A DNA stretch of 55,636 bases from Hydrogenophaga sp. (GTDB taxonomy: Bacteria > Pseudomonadota > Gammaproteobacteria > Burkholderiales > Burkholderiaceae_C), in the NCBI GenBank assembly GCA_018993155.1, contig JAGKSX010000074.1, forward strand, positions 1 through 55,636, read 5' to 3'. Positions 19,028-26,302 of the stretch are shown here, one piece after another. The translations under genes were made by a program, and so were the position numbers. The notes under the pieces were generated by a model. It did not search any database. It saw only the letters and a list, made by a program, of their open reading frames with translations, and was not told the DNA's origin. Numbering within the stretch: the first letter of the stretch is position 1; each line of letters begins with the position of its first letter.

Positions 19028-19094
19028 AGGTTTGATGACAACGCGTTTGCCGAAGTGCGTTGCTCGGTCATTGCGACAGTCACGGAAGGGTCAT
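19024..19094. promoter_or_regulatory. two PHO-box-like repeats before second phoX
   Basis: A minus-strand site at 19024-19041 reads TTGTCAT-CAAA-CCTTCAC and overlaps the glycosyltransferase stop codon. A plus-strand site at 19077-19094 reads CAGTCAC-GGAA-GGGTCAT and is in the right orientation and distance (49 bases) for the phoX start at 19144. Both keep the 11-base repeat of the PhoB box with several mismatches. Confidence 0.5.
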
Positions 19095-19143
19095 GTGGGA
19101 CGCCCACACTGCGGATGCATTTTTTTGTAACCCCGGAGCGACC

Positions 19144-21390
19144 ATGTCCCACCACGATCCCGAAGAAAACCTCAATCACTCCCCGAACGAACACTTCCAG
19201 CAGGTGCTGGAACGCGCCACGCTGTCCCGCCGCAACCTGATCCGGGGTGGCGTGGGCCTGGCCGCCGTCTCGTCCATTCCCTTCCTGGCCGCTTGTGGTG
19301 GCGGCAGCGATGCGCCCGCTCCGGCCCCCGCACCCGCTCCTGCCCCGGGCCTGGGCTTCACGGCCATCGACAAGAGCCTGCTCGACGACGTGATCCTGCC
19401 CGCCGGCTACACCTACAAGGTGGTGCACGCCACCGGTGACCGCCTGGTCTCCAGCATCCCGGCCTACAGCAACCTCGGTACCGAGGCGGACGAATGGACC
19501 ATGCGCGTGGGCGACCACCACGACGGCATGGACCTTTTCTACGTCAACGGCAGCGGCAGCTACTCGGCCACGGAGACCACGCGCGCGCTGCTCGTGATGA
19601 ACCACGAGAGCTCGGCCGACGCGCACTTCTTCCACCCCAACGGCCAGACCTCCGGCGGTGTGTCGGGCAAGAAGTTCAGCCAGTTCGACAGCTGGGACCT
19701 GGGCGTGCGGCCCGAGCTGGAAGTGCTCAAGGAAATCAACCACCACGGCGTGTCGGTGGTGGAAGTGGGCAAGAACGGCGCCGGCCAGTGGGAGTACAAG
19801 CTGGACTCGCTCTACAACCGCCGCGTCACCGGCCAGTCGCTGATGCGCATCGACGGCCCGGCCGCGCACCTGGCGGCCATCAAGAGCTTCATGGTGACGG
19901 CCTACGACACCACCGGCGCCACCTCGCGCGGCACGCTGAACAACTGCGGCCACGGCAAGACGCCCTGGGGCACCTACCTGGCCTGCGAAGAAAACTGGGC
20001 CGCGTACTTCTTCATGCCCGGCGGTTCGGTGGACGTGGATGCCAAGACCAAGGCCTCGCGCCAGCGTTATGGCGTGATGCGAGCGCCCAATGCCGGCGCC
20101 ACTGCCGGCTCGCAAGGCTGGTCCAACACCGCCACGGCCGCCACCGACAACCGCTTTGGCCGCTGGGACGTGTCGGCACCCGGCGCCACCGCCGCGCAGG
20201 ACTTCCGCAACGAGCCCAACACCTTCGGCTACATCGTCGAGATCGACCCCCTGACCAGCGGCACGCCCGCCAAGCGCGTGGCCCTGGGCCGCTTCGCGCA
20301 CGAGGCCGCGGTCTGCGGCATTCCGGTGGTTGGCCAGCCGCTGGCCTTCTACATGGGCTGCGATTCGCGCAACGAGTACATCTACAAGTTCGTCTCCGCC
20401 GCCGTGTGGCGCGCCTCCGACGTGGGCGGCGGCCTGGCCGCCGGTGACCGCTACCTCAACGAAGGCAAGCTGTACGTCGCGAAGTTCAACGACAACGGCA
20501 GCGGCGAGTGGATCGAACTCAACATCGCCAACCCGCTGATCAGCGGCTACGCCACCTACGTCTTCGCCAACCAGGCCGATGTGCTGATCAACGCGCGCCA
20601 CGCCGCCGACGCCGTCGGCGCCACCAAGATGGACCGCCCGGAGTGGGGCGCGGTGAACCCGGCCAATGGCGAGATCTACTTCACCATGACCAACAGCAAC
20701 GCGGCCAGCCGCCCGGTGACCGGCACCAACGGCGCCAACCCGCGTTCGTACGCCGACAACGACGGCCGCGCGCAGACCGGCAACCCCAACGGCCACATCG
20801 TGCGCTTCAAGGAAACCGCCGGCGCGTCCTCGGCCACCGCCTTCAAGTGGGACATCTTCCTGTTCGGCGCGGAGGCCGATGCGGGCGCGAACATCAACCT
20901 CTCGGGCCTGACCGCGAAGAACGACTTCTCATCGCCCGACGGCCTGTGGTTCAGCAAGGCCACCGGCATCTGCTGGATCCAGACCGACGACGGCGCCTAC
21001 ACCGACCAGAGCAACTGCATGCTGCTGGCCGCGATTCCGGGTGCGGTGGGCGATGGCGGTGCGATCACGGTGAACAACAGCCTGGGCGGTGTCAACGGCA
21101 CGCAGAACACCTTCATCGGTGCCGCGCTGGGTGAGGCCAAGCTGCGCCGCTTCATGGTCTCGCCCAAGGGCGCCGAAGTCACGGGCATCACCGAATCGGC
21201 CGATGGCCGCGCGATCTTCGTGAACATCCAGCACCCGGGCGAGAACACGCCCGCGCTGGGCGCCGGTCCGTTCGCCTTCCAGAGCCAGTGGCCGGGCAAC
21301 TCGCCCAGCGCGCCTTACGGCCCGCTGGGCCGCCCGCGTTCGGCCACCATCGTCATCACCCGCACCGACGGCGGCGTGATCGGCCAGTGA
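19144..21390 (+). CDS. phoX: second PhoX-family phosphatase, Tat-exported
   Basis: A 748-residue paralogue of the phosphatase at 10736. The signal SRRNLIR at residues 28-34, a hydrophobic core and LAAC (Cys51) suggest Tat export and lipid attachment. A short Pro-Ala repeat spacer (residues 57-68) follows. The hallmark NNCGHGKTPWGTY is followed by ACEENW; DRPEWGAVNP and SSPDGLWFSKATG match the paralogue. The ATG at 19144 has GGAG six bases upstream. PHO-like repeats precede it, and a strong terminator follows. Two copies facing each other across eight kilobases suggest different substrates or phosphate thresholds. Confidence 0.88.
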   Translation: MSHHDPEENLNHSPNEHFQQVLERATLSRRNLIRGGVGLAAVSSIPFLAACGGGSDAPAPAPAPAPAPGLGFTAIDKSLLDDVILPAGYTYKVVHATGDRLVSSIPAYSNLGTEADEWTMRVGDHHDGMDLFYVNGSGSYSATETTRALLVMNHESSADAHFFHPNGQTSGGVSGKKFSQFDSWDLGVRPELEVLKEINHHGVSVVEVGKNGAGQWEYKLDSLYNRRVTGQSLMRIDGPAAHLAAIKSFMVTAYDTTGATSRGTLNNCGHGKTPWGTYLACEENWAAYFFMPGGSVDVDAKTKASRQRYGVMRAPNAGATAGSQGWSNTATAATDNRFGRWDVSAPGATAAQDFRNEPNTFGYIVEIDPLTSGTPAKRVALGRFAHEAAVCGIPVVGQPLAFYMGCDSRNEYIYKFVSAAVWRASDVGGGLAAGDRYLNEGKLYVAKFNDNGSGEWIELNIANPLISGYATYVFANQADVLINARHAADAVGATKMDRPEWGAVNPANGEIYFTMTNSNAASRPVTGTNGANPRSYADNDGRAQTGNPNGHIVRFKETAGASSATAFKWDIFLFGAEADAGANINLSGLTAKNDFSSPDGLWFSKATGICWIQTDDGAYTDQSNCMLLAAIPGAVGDGGAITVNNSLGGVNGTQNTFIGAALGEAKLRRFMVSPKGAEVTGITESADGRAIFVNIQHPGENTPALGAGPFAFQSQWPGNSPSAPYGPLGRPRSATIVITRTDGGVIGQ

Positions 21391-21412
21391 CGCCTTCGGG
21401 CGACTGAATCAG

Positions 21413-21436
21413 AAAGCCCGGCTCTGCCGGGCTTTT
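21413..21436. terminator. intrinsic terminator after second phoX
   Basis: A perfect stem AAAGCCCGGC/GCCGGGCTTT with a three-base loop (TCT) ends in T4. The A-run on the other side makes it usable for the convergent DUF418 gene too. Confidence 0.85.
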
Positions 21437-21443
21437 CTATGCG

Positions 21444-22562
21444 TCAGCGGCGAGCCAGCCACGCCTCCAGCGGCCAGCGCCGGTGGCCGCTGAGCCGGGC
21501 CGCCACCAGGGCCAGCAACCACAGGCCCAGGCAGCCCAGCACGGTCTGCAGCGTGGTGGGCGCCAGCGCCCAGCCCGCGCCCAAAAGCAGCACCAGGCAA
21601 AGGGCGCTGTGCCCCACATACAGCGTGAGGGTGCGCTGCCCGAGCGGGGCGAGCCAGCCGCACCAGCGCGCCCGGCCGCCATCGGACGCCAGGACCACGA
21701 CCGCGAGGTAGCAGGCCGCCACCGGCAGCGCGATCAAGTCGCCGAGCGCCTCGATCCAGGGGTTGATGTCCGTCGCCGCGCCGTGCGCCGCCCAGGCCCA
21801 GCCATAGGCGATGCTCAGCACGAGCAAGGGCGGGCCCGCCAACCGCAGCCCGCGCCGCCACAGCGGCCGCCATCGGCGGTGGGGCAGCAGCCGCAGGCGC
21901 GCCGCAGCCACCCCGCCCACCATGCACAGGTACATCACCGGCCCGCCGACGATCAGGGCCACGATCTGGATCGCCGCGTAAAAGCCGGCGTTGAGCTGGA
22001 AGAAGGCCCAGGCGCCCTGGACGGTCGAGAGCGAGGGGGTGTCCGCCCGGGCCGGGCTTTCAGCGGCCACCAGGGTGAACCCCAGCAACACCAGCTTGGC
22101 CAGCACCGCCCAGCCCAGTGCGCGCCAGAGGTGGCGGCGGAACGCGCCCCAGGGCAGGTGCAGTCGGCGCAGCAACTGCCGGCCGACCAGGGCGTAGAGC
22201 GTGAGGATGTCGCCGAAGTAGAGGAACGCGCCGTGGAAGATGCCCAGCTGCAGCAGGCGGCCCTGGCGCCGCTGGCCGCGCTGCAGCGCTTCGGCCCTGG
22301 GGCGGCCTCGGGCAGCGAGCCAGAGCGCCATGCCGAAGACGAAGGCCAGCGTGGTGTAGCCCTTGCCGTGCAGCAGGGCCGCCACGAGGCCCTGGGCCAG
22401 CGAAGCCCAGGCGCTGTCGGGCGGCGTGCGAAAGCCCAGGGTCGGCCCCCAGGGCGCGGAGGCGTAGCCGATGGCATTGACCACCAGCACCGAGATCAGG
22501 GCGAGGGCGCGCAGGGCGTCCGGCAGCGTCTGCCGAGGGCGTTGGCGGTTGTGGGGGGCCAT
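21444..22562 (-). CDS. DUF418 family membrane protein
   Basis: A 372-residue inner-membrane protein with roughly nine hydrophobic segments and the C-terminal DUF418 block (PLGQRTLTLYVGHSALCLVLLL). The N-terminal LPDALRALALISVLVVNAIGY is the matching start of this family, which is often discussed near acyltransferase-like membrane proteins but has no settled function. It begins three bases after the Lrp-type gene ends on the same strand, so the two probably form an operon. Confidence 0.8.
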   Translation of the reverse strand: MAPHNRQRPRQTLPDALRALALISVLVVNAIGYASAPWGPTLGFRTPPDSAWASLAQGLVAALLHGKGYTTLAFVFGMALWLAARGRPRAEALQRGQRRQGRLLQLGIFHGAFLYFGDILTLYALVGRQLLRRLHLPWGAFRRHLWRALGWAVLAKLVLLGFTLVAAESPARADTPSLSTVQGAWAFFQLNAGFYAAIQIVALIVGGPVMYLCMVGGVAAARLRLLPHRRWRPLWRRGLRLAGPPLLVLSIAYGWAWAAHGAATDINPWIEALGDLIALPVAACYLAVVVLASDGGRARWCGWLAPLGQRTLTLYVGHSALCLVLLLGAGWALAPTTLQTVLGCLGLWLLALVAARLSGHRRWPLEAWLARR

Positions 22563-22565
22563 GGT

Positions 22566-23045
22566 TCACGCTCCCTCGACCGGCATCTGCGTGCCCGTCT
22601 TGAGCCGGCCCATGGTGACCAGGGTCTTGAAGCGCTTCACGTTGTGGTTCTCGAAGAAGAGTTCGCGCGTGAGCTCGGTGTAGTGACCCATGTCGCGCAC
22701 CGCGAAGATCAGCACGAAATCGCATTCGCCGGCCACGTAGTAGCACTGCTGGATGAAGGGGCAGCGCAGGAAGGCCTGCTTCATGGCGTCCAGCAGGTCC
22801 ATGCGCTCGTTCTCCACCTGCACCTCCACCACGATGGTGAGCGGGTAGCCCAGGGCCTCGGGACGCACCTGCGCGGCAAAACGTTCGATCACGCCCTGCT
22901 CGGTCAGGCGCTTGATGCGGCGGTTCACCGCGGCGGCGGACAGGTGCACGCGCGCGCCCAGCTCGGCCTGCGGCATCCGGCAGTCTTCCTGCAGCAGGGC
23001 GATGAGTTGGCGGTCGAAGGCGTCCAGCGGGGCGGGGGCGGTCAT
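22566..23045 (-). CDS. Lrp/AsnC-family transcriptional regulator
   Basis: A 159-residue regulator with an N-terminal winged helix (LDAFDRQLIALLQEDCR...SAAAVNRRIKRLTEQGVI) and a C-terminal RAM ligand-binding domain (FIQQCYYVAGECDFVL). Members sense amino acids and commonly control amino-acid export. It is divergent from an EamA transporter, with about 113 bases between that are AT-richer than the surroundings and contain a GCAA-TAACG-TTGC inverted repeat near 23062-23074. Control of the transporter, itself and DUF418 is the likely job. Confidence 0.87.
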   Translation of the reverse strand: MTAPAPLDAFDRQLIALLQEDCRMPQAELGARVHLSAAAVNRRIKRLTEQGVIERFAAQVRPEALGYPLTIVVEVQVENERMDLLDAMKQAFLRCPFIQQCYYVAGECDFVLIFAVRDMGHYTELTRELFFENHNVKRFKTLVTMGRLKTGTQMPVEGA

Positions 23046-23158
23046 TGGCGGCGCGTCCAGATTGCAATAACGTTGCGTTGAAGCGGCGAATTATCGAATC
23101 TGAATGCGCTGGATGGAAATAGCATTTCGTGCTCCTGCCCACACCGCCCTTTTCCTCG

Positions 23159-24073
23159 ATGACGCCCTCCTTCAGCCCCGCCGACACGAAATCCGGCGTC
23201 GCCTACTCCCTCGCCGCCTCGGTCCTGTTCGCGCTGATGTACTTCCACGCCACGCTGCTCGCGCCACTGGGTGGTGCCGGCATCTACGGTTGGCGCATCC
23301 TGCTGACCGCGCCTTTCCTGGGCGCGTTCATCCTGCTGTCGCGGCGAGGCGCGGAGATCACCGGGCTCTGGCAACGCCTGCGCGAGCGCCCGGTGCTCTG
23401 GCTGGCGATGCTGCTGTCGTCCGCGCTGCTGGGCGTGCAGCTGTGGCTGTTCATGTGGGCGCCCATCAACGGCCATGGGCTGGACGTGTCGCTGGGCTAT
23501 TTCCTGCTGCCGCTGACCCTGGTGCTCACCGGACGCATGTGTTTCGGCGAGCGCATCACGCGCTGGCAGCTGGTGGCCTGCGCGCTGGCCGCGCTGGGGG
23601 TGGTGAACGAGCTGCTGTACGCGCCCCGGGTGTCCTGGCCGGCCTTCGTGGTGGCGCTGGGCTACCCCTGCTATTTCGCGCTGCGGCGCGTGCTGCGCAC
23701 CAACCACCTGGGCGGCATGTGGTTCGACATGGTGCTGAGCCTGCCGGTGGGGCTGTGGTTCATCGCCGCGCCGCTGCCCGAGGGCGCCGGCGCGCTGCAG
23801 CACCCGGTGCTGGGCATCCTCGTGCTGGGCGTGCTCAGCGCGGTGGCGCTGGCCTTCATGATCACGGCCAACCAGCGCCTCAAGCTGGGCCTGTTCGGCC
23901 TGCTGAGCTATGTGGAGCCGGCGCTGCTGGTGGTGGTGTCGCTGCTGCTGGGCGAGCGCATCGCGCAGAGCCAGTGGCTCACCTACGGCAGCATCTGGGC
24001 CGCGATCGGGCTGCTGGCCTGCGAGGGCCTGCTGAGTCTGCGCGCCCTCAGGCCGCAGGCCCTTCCTCGGTGA
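23159..24073 (+). CDS. EamA/RarD-type transporter
   Basis: A 304-residue drug/metabolite superfamily protein with ten hydrophobic segments and two EamA repeats (ASVLFALMYFHATLLAPLGG at the first helix; LSYVEPALLVVVSLLLGERI near the end). The segment LFMWAPINGHGLDVSLGYFLLPL is typical of the RarD subfamily. Substrate is unknown; the divergent Lrp-type regulator points to amino-acid or related export. Its last 26 bases overlap the convergent BPSS1780-type gene. I chose ATG 23159; a start at 23129 would add ten residues. Confidence 0.82.
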   Translation: MTPSFSPADTKSGVAYSLAASVLFALMYFHATLLAPLGGAGIYGWRILLTAPFLGAFILLSRRGAEITGLWQRLRERPVLWLAMLLSSALLGVQLWLFMWAPINGHGLDVSLGYFLLPLTLVLTGRMCFGERITRWQLVACALAALGVVNELLYAPRVSWPAFVVALGYPCYFALRRVLRTNHLGGMWFDMVLSLPVGLWFIAAPLPEGAGALQHPVLGILVLGVLSAVALAFMITANQRLKLGLFGLLSYVEPALLVVVSLLLGERIAQSQWLTYGSIWAAIGLLACEGLLSLRALRPQALPR

Positions 24074-24827
24074 CGAAGCTGTCGCGCACGGTGAACCAGA
24101 TCGAGGTGTGGAACATGGCCGCCAGCAGCAGCACCATGGGGTAGATCACCAGGTTGAGCAGGGCGGTGCCGCCCAGCAGCACGGCCAGCAGGTTCATCAC
24201 CACGCCGGCCATCATGATCACGGCCATCCAGCCCAGGCCGTAGAGCAGCATGGCGCCCTTGTTGGCCCAGCAGGCCATCAGGCTGAAGAACAGGCTCTTG
24301 AGTGGCGTCACCTTGTGCCAGTGCACCAGCGCGGGCGCGTGCCAGAAGGCCATGACCACGGGCACGTACAGCACCAGCGCGGCCCACAGGCCCGGGTTGT
24401 TGAACATGGCGCGCACCCGCTCGGGCGTGACCTCGCCATCGGGCATGTCCACCACCGGTGCCACCTCGGGCGCGAACAGCGCGCCCACGCCGAACACCAG
24501 CATCAGCGCGGCGGCGTACATCGCGCCCAGGATGAGCATGGAGCGGGTGTTCGCCGGCCCGGCGCGAAAGGCCGTCACCATGGTGGTCGGCATCGGGAAG
24601 CGGCCCTGCTGGGCCTCGCGGCTGGCGGCCATGAGGCCCAGCGTGGCCGCCGGCACCAGCGCGAGCGAGAGCAGGGTGCCGATGACCGGCACCAGCGACA
24701 GCACCGAGACCGTGGCCATGAACATGAAGAACAGGCCCGCCATCGCCAGCGGCTGGCGGAAGAAGGTCTGCGCCCCGAGCTTGACCCATTGGAAGCCGGT
24801 GCGGGCGGGAACGATGTGGAGTTTCAT
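24048..24827 (-). CDS. BPSS1780 family membrane protein
   Basis: A 259-residue membrane protein with about six hydrophobic segments. The order MKLHIVPARTGFQWVKLG, then a long internal loop with FAPEVAP and FNNPGLWAALVLYVPVVMAF, matches the BPSS1780 family, known mainly from Burkholderiales and without assigned function. It is the third gene of an operon with DUF2782 and thrB, 13 bases after thrB ends. Its 3' end overlaps the convergent EamA gene. Confidence 0.78.
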   Translation of the reverse strand: MKLHIVPARTGFQWVKLGAQTFFRQPLAMAGLFFMFMATVSVLSLVPVIGTLLSLALVPAATLGLMAASREAQQGRFPMPTTMVTAFRAGPANTRSMLILGAMYAAALMLVFGVGALFAPEVAPVVDMPDGEVTPERVRAMFNNPGLWAALVLYVPVVMAFWHAPALVHWHKVTPLKSLFFSLMACWANKGAMLLYGLGWMAVIMMAGVVMNLLAVLLGGTALLNLVIYPMVLLLAAMFHTSIWFTVRDSFVTEEGPAA

Positions 24828-24840
24828 GCAGGGGGCAGGC

Positions 24841-25848
24841 TCAGGCGGACTGCAGCGCGTCGTCGCGCACCAGGGCCGCCAGGGCAGGGGTGTCGCGCAC
24901 CCGGGCGCGCAGCACGCGCTCGAAGTGGCCGGGATCGTGGGGCTGCAGCAGCGCCGCTTCGCGCGGCAGGTGCAGGTCCCACAGGCGGGAGATCCAGAAG
25001 CGCAGGGCGCCCGCGCGCAACAGCGCGGGCAGCAGGCTGCGCTCGGCCGCCGTGAGGGGACGCACCGCCTGGTAGGCCGCGAGCAGGGCGAGCGAGCGCG
25101 GTGTGTCCAGCGAGCCGTCGTGGTCCTCGTCGTGCAGCACGCACCAGTCGTTGAGGCAGACGGCGATGTCGAACAGGAAGGTGTCGCAGCCGGCGAAATA
25201 GAAGTCGAAGATGCCGGTGAGCACACCGTCCTCGAACAGGGCGTTGTCGCGGAACAGGTCGGCGTGCACCGGGCCGCGCGGCAGGGCCGCGTAGGCGGGG
25301 CCCTGGGCCACGTGGTTCTGGTAGGCCAGTTCCGAACGCAGCAGATCGGCCTGGCCGGGGGTGAGGAAGGGCAGCACCACCGGCGCCGTCTCGTTCCACC
25401 AGGGCAGGCCACGCAGGTTGGGCTGGCTCATGGAGAACTCGCGCCCGGCCAGGTGCATACGCGCGAGCATGGCGCCCACCGCCTCGCATTGCGCCACGCC
25501 GGGGGCCAGATCGCTCTTGCCGCGCAGCCTGGCCACCACGGCGGCCGGCTTGCCCTGTACCTTGAGCAGGATCTCGCCCTGGGCGTTGGCCGCCGGCGCG
25601 GGCACCGGAATGCCGCGCTCGGCGAGGAACTTCATGAGGTGCAGGTAGAAGGGCAACTGCTCGAAGCCCAGGCGCTCGAACACGGTGAGCACATGCTCCA
25701 GCGTGGCGCCGTCGCGCTCGCTGGTCACGAAGTAGTTGGTGTTTTCAATGCCGCCCTGGATGCCCTTGAGGTCCGTGAGGTCGCCCAGTTGGAGGGTGTG
25801 CAGGAGGGCAGCGGCTTCGTCGAACGCGACTTCGGTGTAAACGGCCAT
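24841..25848 (-). CDS. thrB: homoserine kinase (type II)
   Basis: A 335-residue kinase with the aminoglycoside-phosphotransferase fold that phosphorylates homoserine on the way to threonine. The catalytic loop is GPVHADLFRDNALF, the metal-binding motif is GIFDFYFAG, and the N-terminal GIQGGIENTNYFV is typical of ThrB2. Length is as expected. It lies between DUF2782 and BPSS1780 genes on the same strand with short gaps, an order I associate with betaproteobacteria, where it often sits beside polA as here. Confidence 0.92.
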   Translation of the reverse strand: MAVYTEVAFDEAAALLHTLQLGDLTDLKGIQGGIENTNYFVTSERDGATLEHVLTVFERLGFEQLPFYLHLMKFLAERGIPVPAPAANAQGEILLKVQGKPAAVVARLRGKSDLAPGVAQCEAVGAMLARMHLAGREFSMSQPNLRGLPWWNETAPVVLPFLTPGQADLLRSELAYQNHVAQGPAYAALPRGPVHADLFRDNALFEDGVLTGIFDFYFAGCDTFLFDIAVCLNDWCVLHDEDHDGSLDTPRSLALLAAYQAVRPLTAAERSLLPALLRAGALRFWISRLWDLHLPREAALLQPHDPGHFERVLRARVRDTPALAALVRDDALQSA

Positions 25849-25861
25849 GTGGCGGGAGCGC

Positions 25862-26188
25862 TCAGAAATTCAGGATGCGCCAGCTGCTGCGCCCGGCGCT
25901 GCCGGTGCGCTTGCCGCTGTCGCCCGCGCCGGTCTGGCCGTTGTCAGGCTGGATCTGGTAGGCCGGGGCGCCGTTCTTGGGCTGCACCTCGATGCTCTGC
26001 GTCTGGCCGCCCACGCGCAGCTCGTCGATGCGGGTGAGTTTGTCCTCGTGCGTGATGCGCTCGATGTTGTCGCGCGGCGAAGCGGGCTCGCGCGGGGTTT
26101 CCGCCGGGGCCACCTGGGCCAGGGCAGGCAGGGCAATGCACAGGCCGGCCACGAGGGCGGCAAGGGGATGGCGGCGGATCGGGTTCAT
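25862..26188 (-). CDS. DUF2782 family secreted protein
   Basis: A 108-residue protein with a signal peptide (PLAALVAGLCIALPALAQ) and a short exported domain containing RITHEDKLTRIDELRVGG and QSIEVQPKNGAPAYQI, the DUF2782 pattern. Function is unknown. It is the first gene of the operon leading to thrB. It ends 13 bases before thrB starts and is divergent from polA. Confidence 0.8.
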   Translation of the reverse strand: MNPIRRHPLAALVAGLCIALPALAQVAPAETPREPASPRDNIERITHEDKLTRIDELRVGGQTQSIEVQPKNGAPAYQIQPDNGQTGAGDSGKRTGSAGRSSWRILNF

Positions 26189-26290
26189 GCGGCATTGTAG
26201 GCAAGCCGGGCCGGGTGCGCTGCCGGCAGGGGGAAGCCGGTTACCGCCGGACATGGGCCGCGGACCAGCGGGGCAGGGCGCGATCTCCGC

Positions 26291-26296
26291 CACAAT
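26291..26296 (+). promoter_or_regulatory. -10-like box six bases before polA ATG
   Basis: CACAAT ends six bases before the ATG at 26303 and no ribosome site is visible, the same layout as uvrD. This suggests a leaderless message. No good -35 box is evident. Confidence 0.35.
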
Positions 26297-26302
26297 CGCC
26301 CC

